64,000 nucleotides of DNA from an uncultured Clostridium sp. Its GTDB lineage: Bacteria; Bacillota; Clostridia; TANB77; CAG-508. The position numbers were made by a program, and so were the translations under genes. Position 1 is the first letter of the stretch. Every line of letters starts with the position of its first letter. The notes beneath the pieces were generated by a model. It was not told the DNA's origin. It did no database searches and saw only the letters and a program-made list of their open reading frames with translations. The stretch spans positions 1-64,000 of the forward strand of contig CANOVB010000006.1 in assembly GCA_947570695.1 (NCBI GenBank), read 5' to 3'. Of the stretch, positions 25,205 to 33,997 are shown in pieces.

Positions 25205-26444
25205 ATGGGAACACTAATAAAATATGAATTAAAAAAGCTATTTAATAAAAAAATGAATATTATTGTAGTTATAGTTTGTTTACTTTTGATAATTTTATTG
25301 TTTTCTTTAGCAGGAACAGACTTTTTGGCAACAGATGAAAATGGAAAATCTTATAAGGGAAAAGAGGCAATTAGTATTAGAAAAGAACAAATAAAAGAAA
25401 TATCAGGAGTATTAACTAATGAGAGGATTGAAAATGAAATAAGAAAGTTACAAGAATTAAATAAAAATCCAGATAATATTGTTACAAATGTTTATGGTGA
25501 AAGAGATTTTAAACCTGAAGTTTATAATAAATATTTAAATAATAGGCTTAATTTATTAACAAATATAAATTGTGTATATTCAAATAATTATATAAATGAG
25601 TTGATTAAAATAAATTTAGAAGAGCAAAAAGATTTTTATGGAATTCGAGAGAAAAAAATAGAAGACCTTATAAATGCGAGTCAGGACTATAAGGAAAGAA
25701 CATATACTGAGAGTGAGAAGGAATACTGGATAGAAAAATCTAAAAATGTAAATACACCTTTTAAATACGGATTCTATTATGGATATTCTAATTTATATAA
25801 TACTTATGAAATGCTTATAATTGGAGTAATTGCAATAGTTATATGTTTAGCTTCTGTTTTTGCAGGAGAATATCAGAATGGTACAGATAAAATATTATTA
25901 ACCACAAAATATGGAAAAAGTAAAGGAATAATAGCAAAAATAATTGCTTCTTATTTATTTTCGATATTAATATTTACAATATATTTAATAGTAGCAGTAG
26001 GAATAGTATTTTGTATGTTTGGCACAGAAGGTGGAAATTTACCAATACAGGTTTCAAACATGTTAAGTCCTTATTCTTTAACATTCTTCCAGTCTCTTTT
26101 ATATAATTTTGTTATTTCATATACAGTATTATTTGGTATGGTGCGGATTAACATTATTATTATCAGCTAAACTTAAAAATTCTATAACGGTATTAGTAAT
26201 AGATATTGCTATTATTATGTTGCCAGTATTTTTCAGTATTAAATCAGCTTTTGGTATAGTAAATAAAATATTATTTTTATTACCATATAATGCAATATAT
26301 TCGAAATTTTATCAAATGGTATCTTATAAGCTAGGAGGAATAGTAGTTGATTTGCCAATGATGACTATAATTATTTATACTATTATTATGGGAATTTCGT
26401 TAATATTTGCTACGAGGATATATAGTAAACATCAAGTGGAATAA
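25205..26444 (+). CDS. ABC-2 type permease, frame split at CGG (+1)
   Basis: The partner of the upstream ATPase. One N-terminal membrane segment, a ~170-residue extracytoplasmic domain, then five or so C-terminal segments. The zero frame reads LFGMV-CGG and stops at 26168-26170. Skipping the C of CGG (26144-26146) gives FGMVGLTLLLSAKLKNSITVLVIDIAIIMLPVFF and runs to 26444, total 412 residues, a normal size. Without the shift the last membrane segments are lost. AAAGGAGTGC precedes the ATG. This is the one chromosomal gene among the five CGG cases. Confidence 0.85.
26144..26146 (+). other. CGG recoding site in the ABC permease
   Basis: In-frame CGG preceded by GTG; skipping C gives GGA (Gly) and restores the last ~100 codons. 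Confidence 0.7.
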
Positions 26445-26454
26445 GCAGGTTAAT

Positions 26455-26483
26455 TTGATTTATAATATAAAAAATGATATAAT
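26455..26483 (+). promoter_or_regulatory. sigma-A-type promoter of the GC-richer small gene
   Basis: TTGATT and TATAAT with a 17-bp spacer, about 70 bp before the start codon. Confidence 0.65.
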
Positions 26484-26554
26484 TATAAAAGCAAAATATT
26501 ATCTAGCGCATAGACCCAATGCATAAACGATAAAAATGAATAGGAGAAAGCTAT

Positions 26555-26779
26555 ATGTTTACAACTTATTGTAAAGAGGACGATTTTAGGACTGCAGGAG
26601 TTGCAGAGCGCATTGCAAAATTCATGAGTGAGCGGTCTGGCACAGAGGTGATGCCTGAAGATGTATGTTGGGAAGCATGTGTGGAAAGCTTTTCAATGTA
26701 TTCTGCTATCATTAAAAAAGGAAATGATGCTAAGGCAATTATTGTAAAAAAAGTTGGAGAGTGCTTGACTGAGCTATAA
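26555..26779 (+). CDS. GC-richer 74-residue orphan protein (possible foreign gene)
   Basis: A small soluble protein (MFTTYCKEDDFRTAGVAERI...) with no domain I recognise. Its base composition is clearly higher in GC than all neighbours. It uses an in-frame CGG (codon 27), which native genes here do not; a +1 shift at that CGG would hit TGA quickly. It has its own promoter, an AGGAGAA ribosome site and a strong terminator, so it is a self-contained unit. The leader shares ATGAATAGGAGAA with the minus-strand island gene at 42.6-43.4 kb. Probably acquired horizontally. Confidence 0.7.
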   Translation: MFTTYCKEDDFRTAGVAERIAKFMSERSGTEVMPEDVCWEACVESFSMYSAIIKKGNDAKAIIVKKVGECLTEL

Positions 26780-26787
26780 CATCAATG

Positions 26788-26826
26788 AAGCAAGCAGAGG
26801 GGATCCAGCCCCTCTGTTTGCTTTTT
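26788..26826 (+). terminator. strong terminator of the 74-residue gene
   Basis: AAGCAAGCAGAGGGG pairs with CCCCTCTGTTTGCTT over a 6-base loop and is followed by TTTTT. Confidence 0.9.
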
Positions 26827-26903
26827 CAAATAAAAAATATAATTTTTTTTAAAGTACTTGTATTTTTTTAAAATATATAGTAAACTTTTTTGGGGAATGA
26901 AAT

Positions 26904-27020
26904 ATGAAAAAAATTGTAAAAAATGTAAAATGTAATACACAAAAAATTAAGGGCAATAATAATTTGCTTGTTTTATATTTTTTTCAATTTGTTTTAATAG
27001 TTTTATTATTTAATCACTAA
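26904..27020 (+). CDS. possible 38-residue membrane peptide
   Basis: An ATG opens a 38-codon frame: a basic N-terminus (MKKIVKNVKCNTQKIKG), then one hydrophobic helix (LLVLYFFQFVLIVLLF). GGGGAATG lies 8 bp upstream. The stop is inside the stem of a terminator hairpin, as in many short transcripts. It could be a leader or a small toxin-like peptide; evidence is modest. Confidence 0.35.
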   Translation: MKKIVKNVKCNTQKIKGNNNLLVLYFFQFVLIVLLFNH

Positions 27021-27043
27021 AAGTTTTTAGTGATATTTTTTTA
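27013..27043 (+). terminator. terminator upstream of the uracil permease gene
   Basis: ATCACTAAAA pairs perfectly with TTTTAGTGAT around GT, followed by ATTTTTTT. It could end the short upstream transcript or act as an attenuator; I see no riboswitch before it. Confidence 0.75.
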
Positions 27044-27049
27044 TTTAAT

Positions 27050-27122
27050 AAAAAGTGTTATGCATTTTCTATTAAATAAAGATTTCAGCAACTTTGTGTA
27101 GAAAATTGCTATTAAATAATTA
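27050..27122 (+). repeat. dispersed intergenic hairpin repeat, copy a
   Basis: An imperfect hairpin (ATTTAATA ... TATTAAAT) followed by TTTCAGCAACTTTGTGTAG and AAAATTGC. Related copies lie at 35.65, 38.0 and (reversed) 55.44 kb. Confidence 0.5.
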
Positions 27123-27154
27123 TCATTCCAAAAAAGTAAATGGAGGAAAATTTT

Positions 27155-28489
27155 ATGGAAAAGAGAAAAATGGTTTTAGATGTAAATGAAAAACCACCAA
27201 TAGCTAAATGGATTATTTTGGCTATTCAACATGTTTTTGCAATGTTTGGAGCAACTATTTTAGTTCCAATATTAGTTAATGCACAAGCAGGAGAAGTTGT
27301 ACTTACGATACCAGTTGCATTAGTAACATCAGGAATAGGAACACTAATTTATATTTTATGTACAAAAGGAAAATCACCAGTTTATTTGGGAAGCTCATTT
27401 GCTTTTATAGCACCGATTGTAGCAGCATATTTAAAAGGTGGAATATCAGGAGCCATGACAGGTGTTATGGTAGTTGGACTTATTTACATAGTTTTTGCTT
27501 TGCTTGTTAGATTTATAGGAAAAGGCTGGATTGATAAATTATTACCACCAGTTGTTATAGGACCAATGATTATGATTATAGGTTTAGGGTTAGCACCTTC
27601 AGCAATTTCACAAATTGGACTTGTATCAGGAGTCGAAGTTGATTGGAGAGGAGTTTTCGTAGCCCTAGTATCATTTTTAGTAACAGCAATAGTAGCAGTT
27701 AGAGGAAAAGGATTTTTAAAAATTATTCCATTTTTAGTAGGAATAGTAACAGGATATGTTTCAGCAATATGTGTTGGATTAGTTGATTTCACACCAGTTC
27801 TTGAAGCTTCATTTTTTAGCATGCCACAATTTATGATTCCATTTATTAGTTATATGCCAAGCTTTAGTGCATTACTTACAATAGCACCTATTGCTTTAGT
27901 AACAATGGCAGAACATATTGGAGATCATACAGCACTTAGTGCAATTATAGAAAAAGATTTATTAAAAGAACCTGGATTAGATAAAACATTATTAGGAGAT
28001 GGTATTGCAACAGTAGTTGCTGGATTATTAGGAGGACCTGCTAATACTACTTATGGAGAAAATACATCAGTAGTAGGAATGACAAAAATTGCATCAGTTT
28101 GGGTAATTGGACTTGCAGCTATTTTTGCAATTTGTTTAGGATTTTTAGGAAAGTTTACTGCTTTAGTTTCAACAATACCAAATGCAGTTTTAGGTGGAGT
28201 ATCATTACTTCTTTATGGATTTATTGCAGTTAATGGATTAAAAGTATTAATTCAAAATCAAGTTGATTTTGGAAATACTAAAAATGTAATTGTTGCAGCT
28301 TCAATGCTTGTACTTGGACTTGGAGGAGCAGCTATTTCAATAGTTAGTGGAGATTTATCTGTTACAATTTCAGGAATGAGTTTAGCAGCAATTATAGGAA
28401 TTCTAATTAATTTATTTTTACCAAATGAAAAAGATGATGAAGTAAAAGAGGAAAAAAGTGAAGAGAAAAAAGAAGAAGCAAAAGTATAA
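27155..28489 (+). CDS. uraA: uracil permease (NCS2 family)
   Basis: A 444-residue nucleobase:cation symporter with 14 predicted membrane segments. The opening IILAIQHVFAMFGATILVPIL, a segment GSSFAFIAP in the substrate region, and the AEHIGDHTA motif identify the UraA/NCS2 type; uracil is the most likely substrate. I chose ATG 27155 because GGAGG lies 7 bp before it; an in-frame ATG at 27140 overlaps that ribosome site. The C-terminus is a Lys/Glu tail. It is monocistronic between two terminators. Confidence 0.92.
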   Translation: MEKRKMVLDVNEKPPIAKWIILAIQHVFAMFGATILVPILVNAQAGEVVLTIPVALVTSGIGTLIYILCTKGKSPVYLGSSFAFIAPIVAAYLKGGISGAMTGVMVVGLIYIVFALLVRFIGKGWIDKLLPPVVIGPMIMIIGLGLAPSAISQIGLVSGVEVDWRGVFVALVSFLVTAIVAVRGKGFLKIIPFLVGIVTGYVSAICVGLVDFTPVLEASFFSMPQFMIPFISYMPSFSALLTIAPIALVTMAEHIGDHTALSAIIEKDLLKEPGLDKTLLGDGIATVVAGLLGGPANTTYGENTSVVGMTKIASVWVIGLAAIFAICLGFLGKFTALVSTIPNAVLGGVSLLLYGFIAVNGLKVLIQNQVDFGNTKNVIVAASMLVLGLGGAAISIVSGDLSVTISGMSLAAIIGILINLFLPNEKDDEVKEEKSEEKKEEAKV

Positions 28490-28555
28490 TTAACAGATTG
28501 CAAAATAATTGTGAAAAATATTTGCATAAAAATTTATTAAAAAATTATAGAAATT

Positions 28556-28605
28556 AAGAGTGCTAATAAAGATGCAAAAACTTTATTAGCACTCTTAGTT
28601 TTTTA
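28556..28605 (+). terminator. terminator after uraA
   Basis: AAGAGTGCTAATAAAG pairs with CTTTATTAGCACTCTT over a 9-base loop, followed by AGTTTTTT. Confidence 0.92.
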
Positions 28606-28748
28606 TTTAGTTTTGTCTTTTGAAATTATCATAATGTATTATTTGGCTCTAAAAATGTCTCTAAAAGAAAGATATAAAAAGAAGTAGTATTGCATTTATA
28701 GCTCAAATAGTATATAGTATATATGTTAGAGATATTTAAGGAGATAAT

Positions 28749-29297
28749 ATGAAAGAAGAATTAATAGATGTATTAAATGAAAACGGAATAAAAACTGGTT
28801 AAGTTTTATCTAGAGGTGAGGTTCATAAACAAGGATTATGGCACAGAATTATAGTAGTTGCTATTATAAATGAAAAAAATGAAATTTTAATACAACAACG
28901 TAGTGATAATAAAGATAAAAATCCTGGCATGTGGGATATATCTGTAACAGGGCATTTGTCAGCTGGGCAAGATTCTTTGGCAGCAGCTACTAGAGAAATA
29001 AGTGAAGAAGTAAGTGTTAGTTTAGGATATACTGTTGAAGTAAGGGATTTTAGATTTATGTTTTCTTTTAGAAGAGAAGAAAGAGTTAATGAAAATCACT
29101 ATGATAGACAATTTTATGATTTTTTTATTTTAAGAAAAAATGGATTAAATAAAGAAGATATTACCTTTCAAGAGAGCGAAGTTCAAGATATAAAATTTGT
29201 TAATATCAGTGAATTAAATAAAATGAGAGAACAAAATTTGATTGTAGAGAGAAATGAAGTTTATGACGAATTATCAAATTATTTATTTAGATTATAA
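28749..29297 (+). pseudogene. NUDIX hydrolase with an internal TAA
   Basis: The frame opens after AAGGAGATAAT with MKEELIDVLNENGIKTG, then TAA (28800-28802), then continues VLSRGEVHKQGLWHRIIVVAII...GMWDISVTGHLSAGQDSLAAATREISEEV, the NUDIX box (G...RE..EE). Homologues, including the intact paralogue at 35.9 kb, read through this point, usually with Glu, so a single GAA-to-TAA change could explain it. The remaining 3' frame has no good start before the box. Substrate unknown (IPP-isomerase-like NUDIX). Confidence 0.78.
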
Positions 29298-29311
29298 TAT
29301 ATGGAGGAAAT

Positions 29312-29752
29312 GTGAATATAATATCAAATTCAGAAAATGAAACTTTAGAAATAGGAAAAAAAATTGCAACTGAATTAAAAAAGGGTGATATAATAGTTTT
29401 AACAGGTGAGCTTGGTTCAGGGAAAACTAAATTAACAGAAGGAATATTAACTTATTTTGGTTTGCAAGATGAAATATCTAGCCCAACTTTTACTATTGTA
29501 AATGAATATAATACTAAAGAATTTCCTATATTTCATTTTGATGTGTATAGATTATCAGAGTTAGATGAATTTTTTGCTATAGGCGGAGAAGAGTATTTTG
29601 AAAAAGGTGTTAGTATAATAGAATGGGGAGAAATGATAGAAGAAATTTTACCAGAAAGTTATACTAAGATTACTTTTTCAAGAGATTTAGATAAAGAAAA
29701 TTTAAGAAATATAGAAATAGTAAATAAAGGAAAAATGAAAATTGAAATTTAG
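29312..29752 (+). CDS. tsaE: tRNA threonylcarbamoyladenosine biosynthesis ATPase TsaE
   Basis: A 146-residue P-loop ATPase of the t6A pathway. Walker A is GELGSGKTK (~36-44), followed by the family pattern SSPTFTIVNEY and FHFDVYRL, and the late EWGE. TsaE works with TsaB and TsaD to attach threonylcarbamoyl to A37 of ANN-decoding tRNAs. It starts at GTG after TATGGAGGAAAT. tsaB and rimI follow, the conserved cluster. Confidence 0.95.
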   Translation: MNIISNSENETLEIGKKIATELKKGDIIVLTGELGSGKTKLTEGILTYFGLQDEISSPTFTIVNEYNTKEFPIFHFDVYRLSELDEFFAIGGEEYFEKGVSIIEWGEMIEEILPESYTKITFSRDLDKENLRNIEIVNKGKMKIEI

Positions 29753-29804
29753 AGAAATTATATAAAACAAAAAGAAAATAAAATATGAAATTGAAGGGAA
29801 TAAA

Positions 29805-30470
29805 ATGAAAATATTAGCAATAGATACATCAAGTAAAATATGTAGCACAGCTTTGTTAGAAGATGATAAATTAATTGATGAAAATAATTTAGATGATGGA
29901 AAAACACATTCTGAAAATTTAATGCCTTTAATAGAAGCGCTTTTAAAAAGAAATAAAGTAAAAATAGATGAGATTAATTTAATAGCATGTTCGGTTGGAC
30001 CTGGCTCTTTTACTGGAATAAGAATTGGAGTTTCAAGTATAAAACCTATTGCAGAAGTGTTAAATATAAAGCTTGCAAGTGTTACATCATTAGAAATTTT
30101 ATCAGAAAATATTGAAAGTGCAGAAACTATTGCTTCATTAATTGATGCTAGAAATAATCAAGTTTATTGTGGAATTTTTGACAAAAATCACGAATTAAAA
30201 GAAAACTATATTGCAGATGATATAAATGCAGTTATAGATGTTTTAAAAAAATATAAAAATATAATTTGTGTTGGAAATGGTGCAATTTTACATAAGGAAT
30301 TATTAAAACAAAAGATAGAAAATATAGAATTTATAGAAAACAATGAACAGTCAGCTAAAAATGTCGGAAAAATAGGCTATAGAAAATTTTTAGCAGATAA
30401 TTTATGTACTGCAGATACTATAGTTCCAATTTATTTAAGAAAATCACAAGCAGAAAGGCTGAAAAAATAA
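29805..30470 (+). CDS. tsaB: tRNA threonylcarbamoyladenosine biosynthesis protein TsaB
   Basis: A 221-residue protein of the ASKHA fold that pairs with TsaD. It begins MKILAIDTSSKICSTAL with the phosphate-binding-like strand, has THSENLMPLIEALL and the hallmark CSVGPGSFTGIRIGV at ~62-76. The C-terminus VPIYLRKSQAERLKK is typical of TsaB. Operon neighbour of tsaE and rimI. Confidence 0.95.
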   Translation: MKILAIDTSSKICSTALLEDDKLIDENNLDDGKTHSENLMPLIEALLKRNKVKIDEINLIACSVGPGSFTGIRIGVSSIKPIAEVLNIKLASVTSLEILSENIESAETIASLIDARNNQVYCGIFDKNHELKENYIADDINAVIDVLKKYKNIICVGNGAILHKELLKQKIENIEFIENNEQSAKNVGKIGYRKFLADNLCTADTIVPIYLRKSQAERLKK

Positions 30471-30554
30471 TTATAAGAAATTGTTTTTTTAAAAGTTTTA
30501 AATAAATTATTATAGGAATAATTATAAATTTTAAATGCATGATAAGGAATAAAG

Positions 30555-31007
30555 ATGATAAAAATAGAAGAAATGAATTTATTAGATTTTGAAGAAATAA
30601 AGAATAATTTACAAGCAGAATTTGATGAGTTTTGGAATAAAGATATTTTAAAAAGTGAACTTGAAAGTGTAAATTCTAGGTATATAGTTGCAAAAAAATG
30701 TGAAAAAGAGTTTGAAACTTGGCAGATAGTAGGATTTGCGGGAATAATTATTTTACCAGATAATGTAGAAATAATGAATATAGTTACTAGGAAAACAGAT
30801 AGAAAAAAAGGTATAGGAAATTTACTTTTAGATAGACTAATAAATATGGCAAGGGAATTAGGAAAATGTGATATAAGTTTAGAAGTAAATGAAAAAAATG
30901 AAATAGCTATAAATTTATATATGAAATTTGGATTTGAAAAAGTAGGAACTAGAAAAAAGTATTATAATGGTACAGATGATGCAATTATTATGACAAAAAA
31001 ATTATAA
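30555..31007 (+). CDS. rimI: ribosomal-protein-alanine N-acetyltransferase (RimI-type GNAT)
   Basis: A 150-residue GNAT acetyltransferase. The acetyl-CoA loop appears as TRKTDRKKGIGNLLLDRLI, followed by SLEVNEKNEIAINLYMKFGFEKVGTRKKYY, the family pattern. Clustering with tsaE/tsaB is the standard context for RimI, which acetylates ribosomal protein S18. AAGGAATAAAG precedes the ATG. Confidence 0.9.
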   Translation: MIKIEEMNLLDFEEIKNNLQAEFDEFWNKDILKSELESVNSRYIVAKKCEKEFETWQIVGFAGIIILPDNVEIMNIVTRKTDRKKGIGNLLLDRLINMARELGKCDISLEVNEKNEIAINLYMKFGFEKVGTRKKYYNGTDDAIIMTKKL

Positions 31008-31327
31008 AAATAAGTAGGGGTAGAAAACATATTATAGAATTTTAATACAATCAAATATAGTAAAAGTTAAAAAAGTTTAAATATAGTAAAAATTTAATAT
31101 AAGTAAATATAATAAAATATAATAAAATAAAAAAACTTAATAGATATAGTAAAGATTTAATATAAATAAATATAATAAAAATTTAATAATGCAATTATTA
31201 TTAAAATTTGCAATAAAAAATATAAAATTTAATGTAAATTATTGTAAAAAAATCGTAAATAATAATTGCATTATTTATGTGTTTGATATAAAATTACCAT
31301 AGAGTTAAAAGTCGGAGGAAAATACTA
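31008..31327 (+). other. very AT-rich intergenic region
   Basis: About 320 bp consisting mostly of A/T with repeated variants of TATAATAAAAATTTAAT and ATAGTAAA. I see no gene or hairpin terminator; it ends with the AGTCGGAGG ribosome site of the next gene. Confidence 0.6.
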
Positions 31328-33730
31328 ATGAAAATAAGAAATGAATTAACACCTAAGGATTTAAAAGATGTTTGTAATCCTAATTTGTTTAAATTTGAAA
31401 CTACAAAAGAACTTATAGATACTAGTGATTTAATATATGGACAAGAAAGAGGAATAAAAGCTTTAGAGTTTGGAACAGATATTGATATTAAAGGATATAA
31501 CTTATACTTAGAAGGACCTTCTGGAGTTGGAAAAACAATGTATACAAAGAAATTCCTTGAGAAAAAAGCTGAAAAAGGAAAAGTACCAAATGATTGGGTG
31601 TACATTTATAATTTTGAAAATCCAAATGAACCTATTGCAGTTTCTTTTCCGGCAGGACAAGGAAAAGTATTTGCTTCTACTATGGAGAATTTTGTAAAAG
31701 ATATTAGAAGAGATATAAAGAAAACTTTTAACAATGATGATTTCGAAAAAGAAAAACAAATTATAAAACAAGAATTTGAAGAAAAAAGAGAAGATCTTTT
31801 AGCAAAATTAAATCAAAAGACTATGATTCAAGGCTTTCAAGTTAAATCAACAGATAATGGTGTTTATATGATGCCAGTATTAGATGGAAAAACACTTGCA
31901 GAAGAAGAGTTTGAAGAATTAGATGAATCAATAAAAAGAGAATTTGAAGAACGTTCAGTATTAGTCCAAGAACAAATATTTCAAGCATTAGCAGAAATAA
32001 AACTTATTGAAAGAGAGTCAGAAAAAAAAGTAGATGAATGGCAATCAAATATTGCTCTAATGACAATAAACGTCCATATAAATTCAATTAAAGCAAATTA
32101 TAAGAGAAATAAAAAAGTCGGAACATATCTTGATAATGTAAAAAGAGATATTTTAAAAAATATTAATTGCTTTTTAGCGCCAGATGCAGATAGTAAGAAT
32201 ACAACTTCTCAACAAATGCAAGGAATACAAAGACCAGAACAAAGAGAACCATGGTTGAATTATAGAGTAAATTTATTTATAGATAATAGTAAATTAGAAG
32301 GGTCTCCAGTTATAATGGATACAAATTATTCTTATTATAATATTTTTGGTGGACTAGAATATGAGAACCAATATGGTGCTTTAAAAACTGATTATATGAT
32401 GATAAAACCAGGATTATTGCATCAAGCAAATGGTGGATATATAATATTTCAAGCAAAAGACATTTTGGCAAATGGAGCTTGTTATGAGGCTTTGAAAAAA
32501 GCATTAAAAATTAGAGAGTTATCAATAGAAAATGTTACAGAACAAAGAACAGGAATGCTACTTGTAGCACTAAAACCAGAACCAATACCATTAAATATAA
32601 AAGTTTTATTAATAGGTAGCTCAAATATTTATCATACTTTATTATCAATGGATGATGATTTTAGAAAATTATTTAAGATAAAAGTAGAATTTGAAGAAGA
32701 CGCTCCTAAAAATGCTGAAAATATTGAAAGATTAAGCAAATTTGTTAGAAGCTTTTGTACACAAGAAAATTTATTAGATTTAGATAAAGAAGCAATGGCA
32801 AAATTAGTTGAAATAACTTCAAAGATGGCTGGTGATAAAGAAAAATTATCTACACAGTTTAGCGAAATTGGAGAAATTGTTGGCGAAGCATCTAGTTGGG
32901 CGAAAAAAGATAAACAAAAAATAATTACAAAATCATATATCCAAAAAGCATTAGATGAAAGAGTTGAAAGAATAAAAAAATATGATACAAGATATTTGCA
33001 AATGATAAAAGAAGAAGCTCTTTTGATAGATACTGATGGCTTTGAAGTTGGACAAATAAATGGATTAACTGTAATAAAAATTGGTGATTATTCTTTTGGA
33101 AAACCGGCAAGAATAACAGCTAGTACTTATATGGGAAAAAATGGAATTGTTAATGTTGAAAGAGAAGTTGATATGTCAGGTTCTTCACATTCGAAAGGTG
33201 TATATATATTAACAGGTTATTTAGGTGAACAATTTGCACAAGATATGCCACTTTCATTAACAGCAAGTGTATGTTTTGAACAGTTATATGGTGGCGTTGA
33301 TGGAGATAGTGCCTCAAGTACTGAAGCCTATGCAATATTATCAAGTTTATCTGGAATTCCTATAAATCAGTCAATAGCGGTAACAGGTTCTGTAAATCAA
33401 AAAGGAAATATTCAGCCTATAGGTGGAGTAAATGAAAAAATTGAAGGATTTTATCAAATTTGTAAATTAAGAGGATTTAATGGTGTACAAGGAGTAATTA
33501 TTCCGAAACAAAATGTTAGAAATTTACATTTAAGTGATGAAATTATAGATACAGTAAAAAAAGGAAAGTTTCATATTTATGCTGTTTCAACTATTGATGA
33601 AGGAATTGAAATATTGACTGGAGTTCCAGCTGGAAAACGAGACAAAAATGGAAATTTTCCACTTGGAACAATTAATTACTTGGCTTATGAAAAATTAAAA
33701 AAATTTACTAAAGGAACTAAAAAAGACTAA
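31328..33730 (+). CDS. ATP-dependent Lon-family protease (LonB/AAA_32 type)
   Basis: An 800-residue protease. Walker A is GPSGVGKT (63-70). A long insertion domain with coiled-coil character follows, then an AAA lid region. The C-terminal Lon protease domain has the catalytic dyad Ser-661 (in GDSASSTEAY) and Lys-704 (in GVNEKIEGF), with the 43-residue spacing of classical Lon. It lacks the usual Lon N-terminal domain and fits the LonB-like group common in Clostridia. GTCGGAGG precedes the ATG. Probably protein quality control. Confidence 0.92.
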   Translation: MKIRNELTPKDLKDVCNPNLFKFETTKELIDTSDLIYGQERGIKALEFGTDIDIKGYNLYLEGPSGVGKTMYTKKFLEKKAEKGKVPNDWVYIYNFENPNEPIAVSFPAGQGKVFASTMENFVKDIRRDIKKTFNNDDFEKEKQIIKQEFEEKREDLLAKLNQKTMIQGFQVKSTDNGVYMMPVLDGKTLAEEEFEELDESIKREFEERSVLVQEQIFQALAEIKLIERESEKKVDEWQSNIALMTINVHINSIKANYKRNKKVGTYLDNVKRDILKNINCFLAPDADSKNTTSQQMQGIQRPEQREPWLNYRVNLFIDNSKLEGSPVIMDTNYSYYNIFGGLEYENQYGALKTDYMMIKPGLLHQANGGYIIFQAKDILANGACYEALKKALKIRELSIENVTEQRTGMLLVALKPEPIPLNIKVLLIGSSNIYHTLLSMDDDFRKLFKIKVEFEEDAPKNAENIERLSKFVRSFCTQENLLDLDKEAMAKLVEITSKMAGDKEKLSTQFSEIGEIVGEASSWAKKDKQKIITKSYIQKALDERVERIKKYDTRYLQMIKEEALLIDTDGFEVGQINGLTVIKIGDYSFGKPARITASTYMGKNGIVNVEREVDMSGSSHSKGVYILTGYLGEQFAQDMPLSLTASVCFEQLYGGVDGDSASSTEAYAILSSLSGIPINQSIAVTGSVNQKGNIQPIGGVNEKIEGFYQICKLRGFNGVQGVIIPKQNVRNLHLSDEIIDTVKKGKFHIYAVSTIDEGIEILTGVPAGKRDKNGNFPLGTINYLAYEKLKKFTKGTKKD

Positions 33731-33737
33731 ATAAGAA

Positions 33738-33777
33738 AAGTGAAATTTAAGAAGTATTTCTTAGGTTTCACTTTTTT
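33738..33777 (+). terminator. terminator after the Lon-family gene
   Basis: GTGAAATTTAAGAA pairs with TTTCTTAGGTTTCAC (small internal mismatch) and is followed by TTTTTT. Confidence 0.85.
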
Positions 33778-33930
33778 GCATTTAGTTTTACTTTTGTAAT
33801 TATCATAATGCCCTTTTTTTATCCTTTAATATAAAAGTGCTTTGAATGTTTTATTAAGCGAAGTTTTAAGAAAGAATGATGTCAATATTAAATTGCAACT
33901 GGTTTAAACTTAAGGTTTTTAAATTCCTAA

Positions 33931-33968
33931 TTTTTTATTATTTATAAAAAATTAGAATTATGGATATA
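33931..33968. repeat. AT-rich inverted repeat before the dehydrogenase gene
   Basis: TAATTTTTTA and TAAAAAATTA flank a short loop, extended on both sides by AATTC/GAATT. It lies ~30 bp before the start codon, so it could be an operator or mRNA structure. Confidence 0.45.
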
Positions 33969-33997
33969 ATAAATAAAATTTGAAAGGAGATTTTATT

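Noticed and set aside
26880..27154. Purine or pyrimidine riboswitch before the uracil permease
   Set aside because: I see no conserved junction or loop sequences of a purine riboswitch and no PyrR-binding element; only a simple terminator is present.
28800..28802. Stop codon recoding (TAA read as an amino acid)
   Set aside because: TAA ends nearly every other gene here, so one internal TAA is best explained as a nonsense mutation.
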